The notes beneath the pieces were generated by a model, which was not told where the DNA came from, made no database searches, and was given only the letters and a program-made list of their open reading frames with translations. From positions 124,001 to 188,000 of the forward strand of contig JBBPSI010000021.1 in NCBI GenBank assembly GCA_038093515.1: a stretch of DNA of 64,000 bases, given 5' to 3'. Source of the stretch: Butyriboletus loyo (lineage: Eukaryota > Basidiomycota > Agaricomycetes > Boletales > Boletaceae). Both the position numbers and the translations under genes were made by a program. Below, in pieces: positions 63,001 to 64,000 of the stretch. Every line of letters begins with the position of its first letter. Position 1 is the stretch's first letter.

Positions 63001-63244
63001 GGCCCTTGTTAGTTGAGACGATGTTATGCCGTACCATACGACCGAGATATATGACATTGACCGATTCGACGACTATTTTGTATGAAGTGCTATGTAGTTG
63101 AGATGGTGTTGCCTCACTACGGACTACATGTAAATTATCTAGAAGGTCGGATAATTCGGTTTGGTCTCCGGTTCGTTCCGTCCACGCACATAGTTCGCTC
63201 GCTTGTCACGCTCTTACTTGCTCTTTCATTCAAATTCCTCAAAA

Positions 63245-64000
63245 ATGTTGTCGAGGCTGCCCCAGGCCATCCTCAAGAGCCAGAACGCTCTCCGTGCATC
63301 CCGTTCGACATCTGACACCCTCAAACACCGTGTCGCGTCGGTGCGTCCGCTCTTGCAAGCTCTCGACTCGTCTCAAACTTTCTTACAGCAGGCACGCTTC
63401 GCATCCTCCACCTCTTCCGCGAGCACCCAGGTCGGTGCACTCGTCCGCACCACCCATACGCTAATTTTTTCACGCCTATTTCTAGTCCCTTCTGATCTCG
63501 CGCACGTCGCTCCTTTCGGTCTCGCTCATCTCCGCCGGGTCAATAGCTTGGTATACCCATCTTTACGGTACCCTCCCCTTCATCGGGGAGGTTCATGCTA
63601 ATTCGCTCGCTGATGACGGTCTCCACTCTGCGTCGTATCCCTGGCCTCACAAGGGCTGGTTTGACACGTTCGACCATGCCAGGTATGTCCGCACCCGTGG
63701 TCCCTCCAACCTCGTCTTCCCACACACCTTCTCTAGCATCCGTCGTGGCTTCCAGGTCTATCGCGAGGTTTGTGCTGCTTGCCACTCTCTCGACCGCATT
63801 GCCTGGCGTAACTTGGTTGGCGTGTCCCATACCGCCGATGAGACGAGAGCTTCGGCAGAGGAAGTCGAATACACCGACGGTCCCGACGACAATGGAGAGA
63901 TGTTCCAACGCCCCGGAAAGCTTTCTGATTACCTGCCTGCCCCATACCCCAACGAGGAGGCCGCTCGTGCCGGCAACGGTGGTGCCCTCCCCCCCGACCT
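63245..64000 (+). CDS. CYT1: Cytochrome c1, mitochondrial (3' end outside window)
   Basis: Cytochrome c1 is the haem subunit of complex III that passes electrons from the Rieske protein to cytochrome c. The presequence is bipartite: a basic stretch ([20 protein letters not shown]...), then a hydrophobic sorting segment ([15 protein letters not shown]) in exon 2. The mature part begins [20 protein letters not shown], with [21 protein letters not shown] sequence, [20 protein letters not shown] (CxxCH haem site near 63771-63785) and [18 protein letters not shown] at the window edge. Introns at about 63430-63487 and 63683-63735 are removed. The gene continues beyond 64000. Confidence 0.94.

Overview
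This window is nuclear DNA from a filamentous basidiomycete, probably an Agaricomycete. Genes are dense, on both strands, and cut by many 45-75 nt GT-AG introns. The contents fit that group: a DUF6534 seven-helix membrane protein, a velvet regulator, an Slt2-type MAP kinase, a Zap1-like zinc regulator, FAD monooxygenase paralogues, and a Bem3-type PX-PH-RhoGAP. I see no transposon, CRISPR array, rRNA or recognisable tRNA. Exon borders were inferred by eye from splice sites and family conservation.

Layout: 0-8 kb holds the tail of an unknown gene, V-ATPase subunit G (VMA10), the mRNA 3'-end factor symplekin/PTA1, and an Slt2-type MAPK. 8-20 kb holds two iron genes (NBP35 and mitoferrin), the purine salvage enzyme HPT1, RNA polymerase III subunit RPC53, TAF10, and two FAD monooxygenase paralogues bracketing this block. 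20-34 kb holds CCZ1, a UBP12-like deubiquitinase, dihydroxyacetone kinase, a zinc M20 carboxypeptidase, and a divergent Zap1-like factor. 34-43.6 kb is the most accessory part: a cytidylyltransferase-fold protein that has lost its catalytic signatures, an intact metallo-beta-lactamase-fold gene with two decayed relatives, the DUF6534 protein, SAGA subunit HFI1, and a makorin-type E3 ligase. 43.6-57.6 kb holds a LIG4-like DNA ligase without BRCT domains, the BEM3 homologue, a bacterial-type iron-sulphur L-serine dehydratase with a mitochondrial presequence, CTK2, and a PNK-like P-loop kinase. 57.6-64 kb holds a mitochondrial TPR protein, TIM23, a velvet factor, a small CYSTM protein, and the start of cytochrome c1.

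Most genes are housekeeping and share no pathway. Possible functional threads are iron and Fe-S handling (NBP35, mitoferrin, serine dehydratase, cytochrome c1), zinc (Zap1-like factor divergent from a zinc peptidase), RNA polymerase machinery (PTA1, RPC53, TAF10, HFI1, CTK2) and mitochondria (TPR protein, TIM23, CYT1). The strongest leads for something undescribed are the pseudoenzyme-like cytidylyltransferase, the serine dehydratase ending in a terminal cysteine, and the decaying lactamase-fold family.
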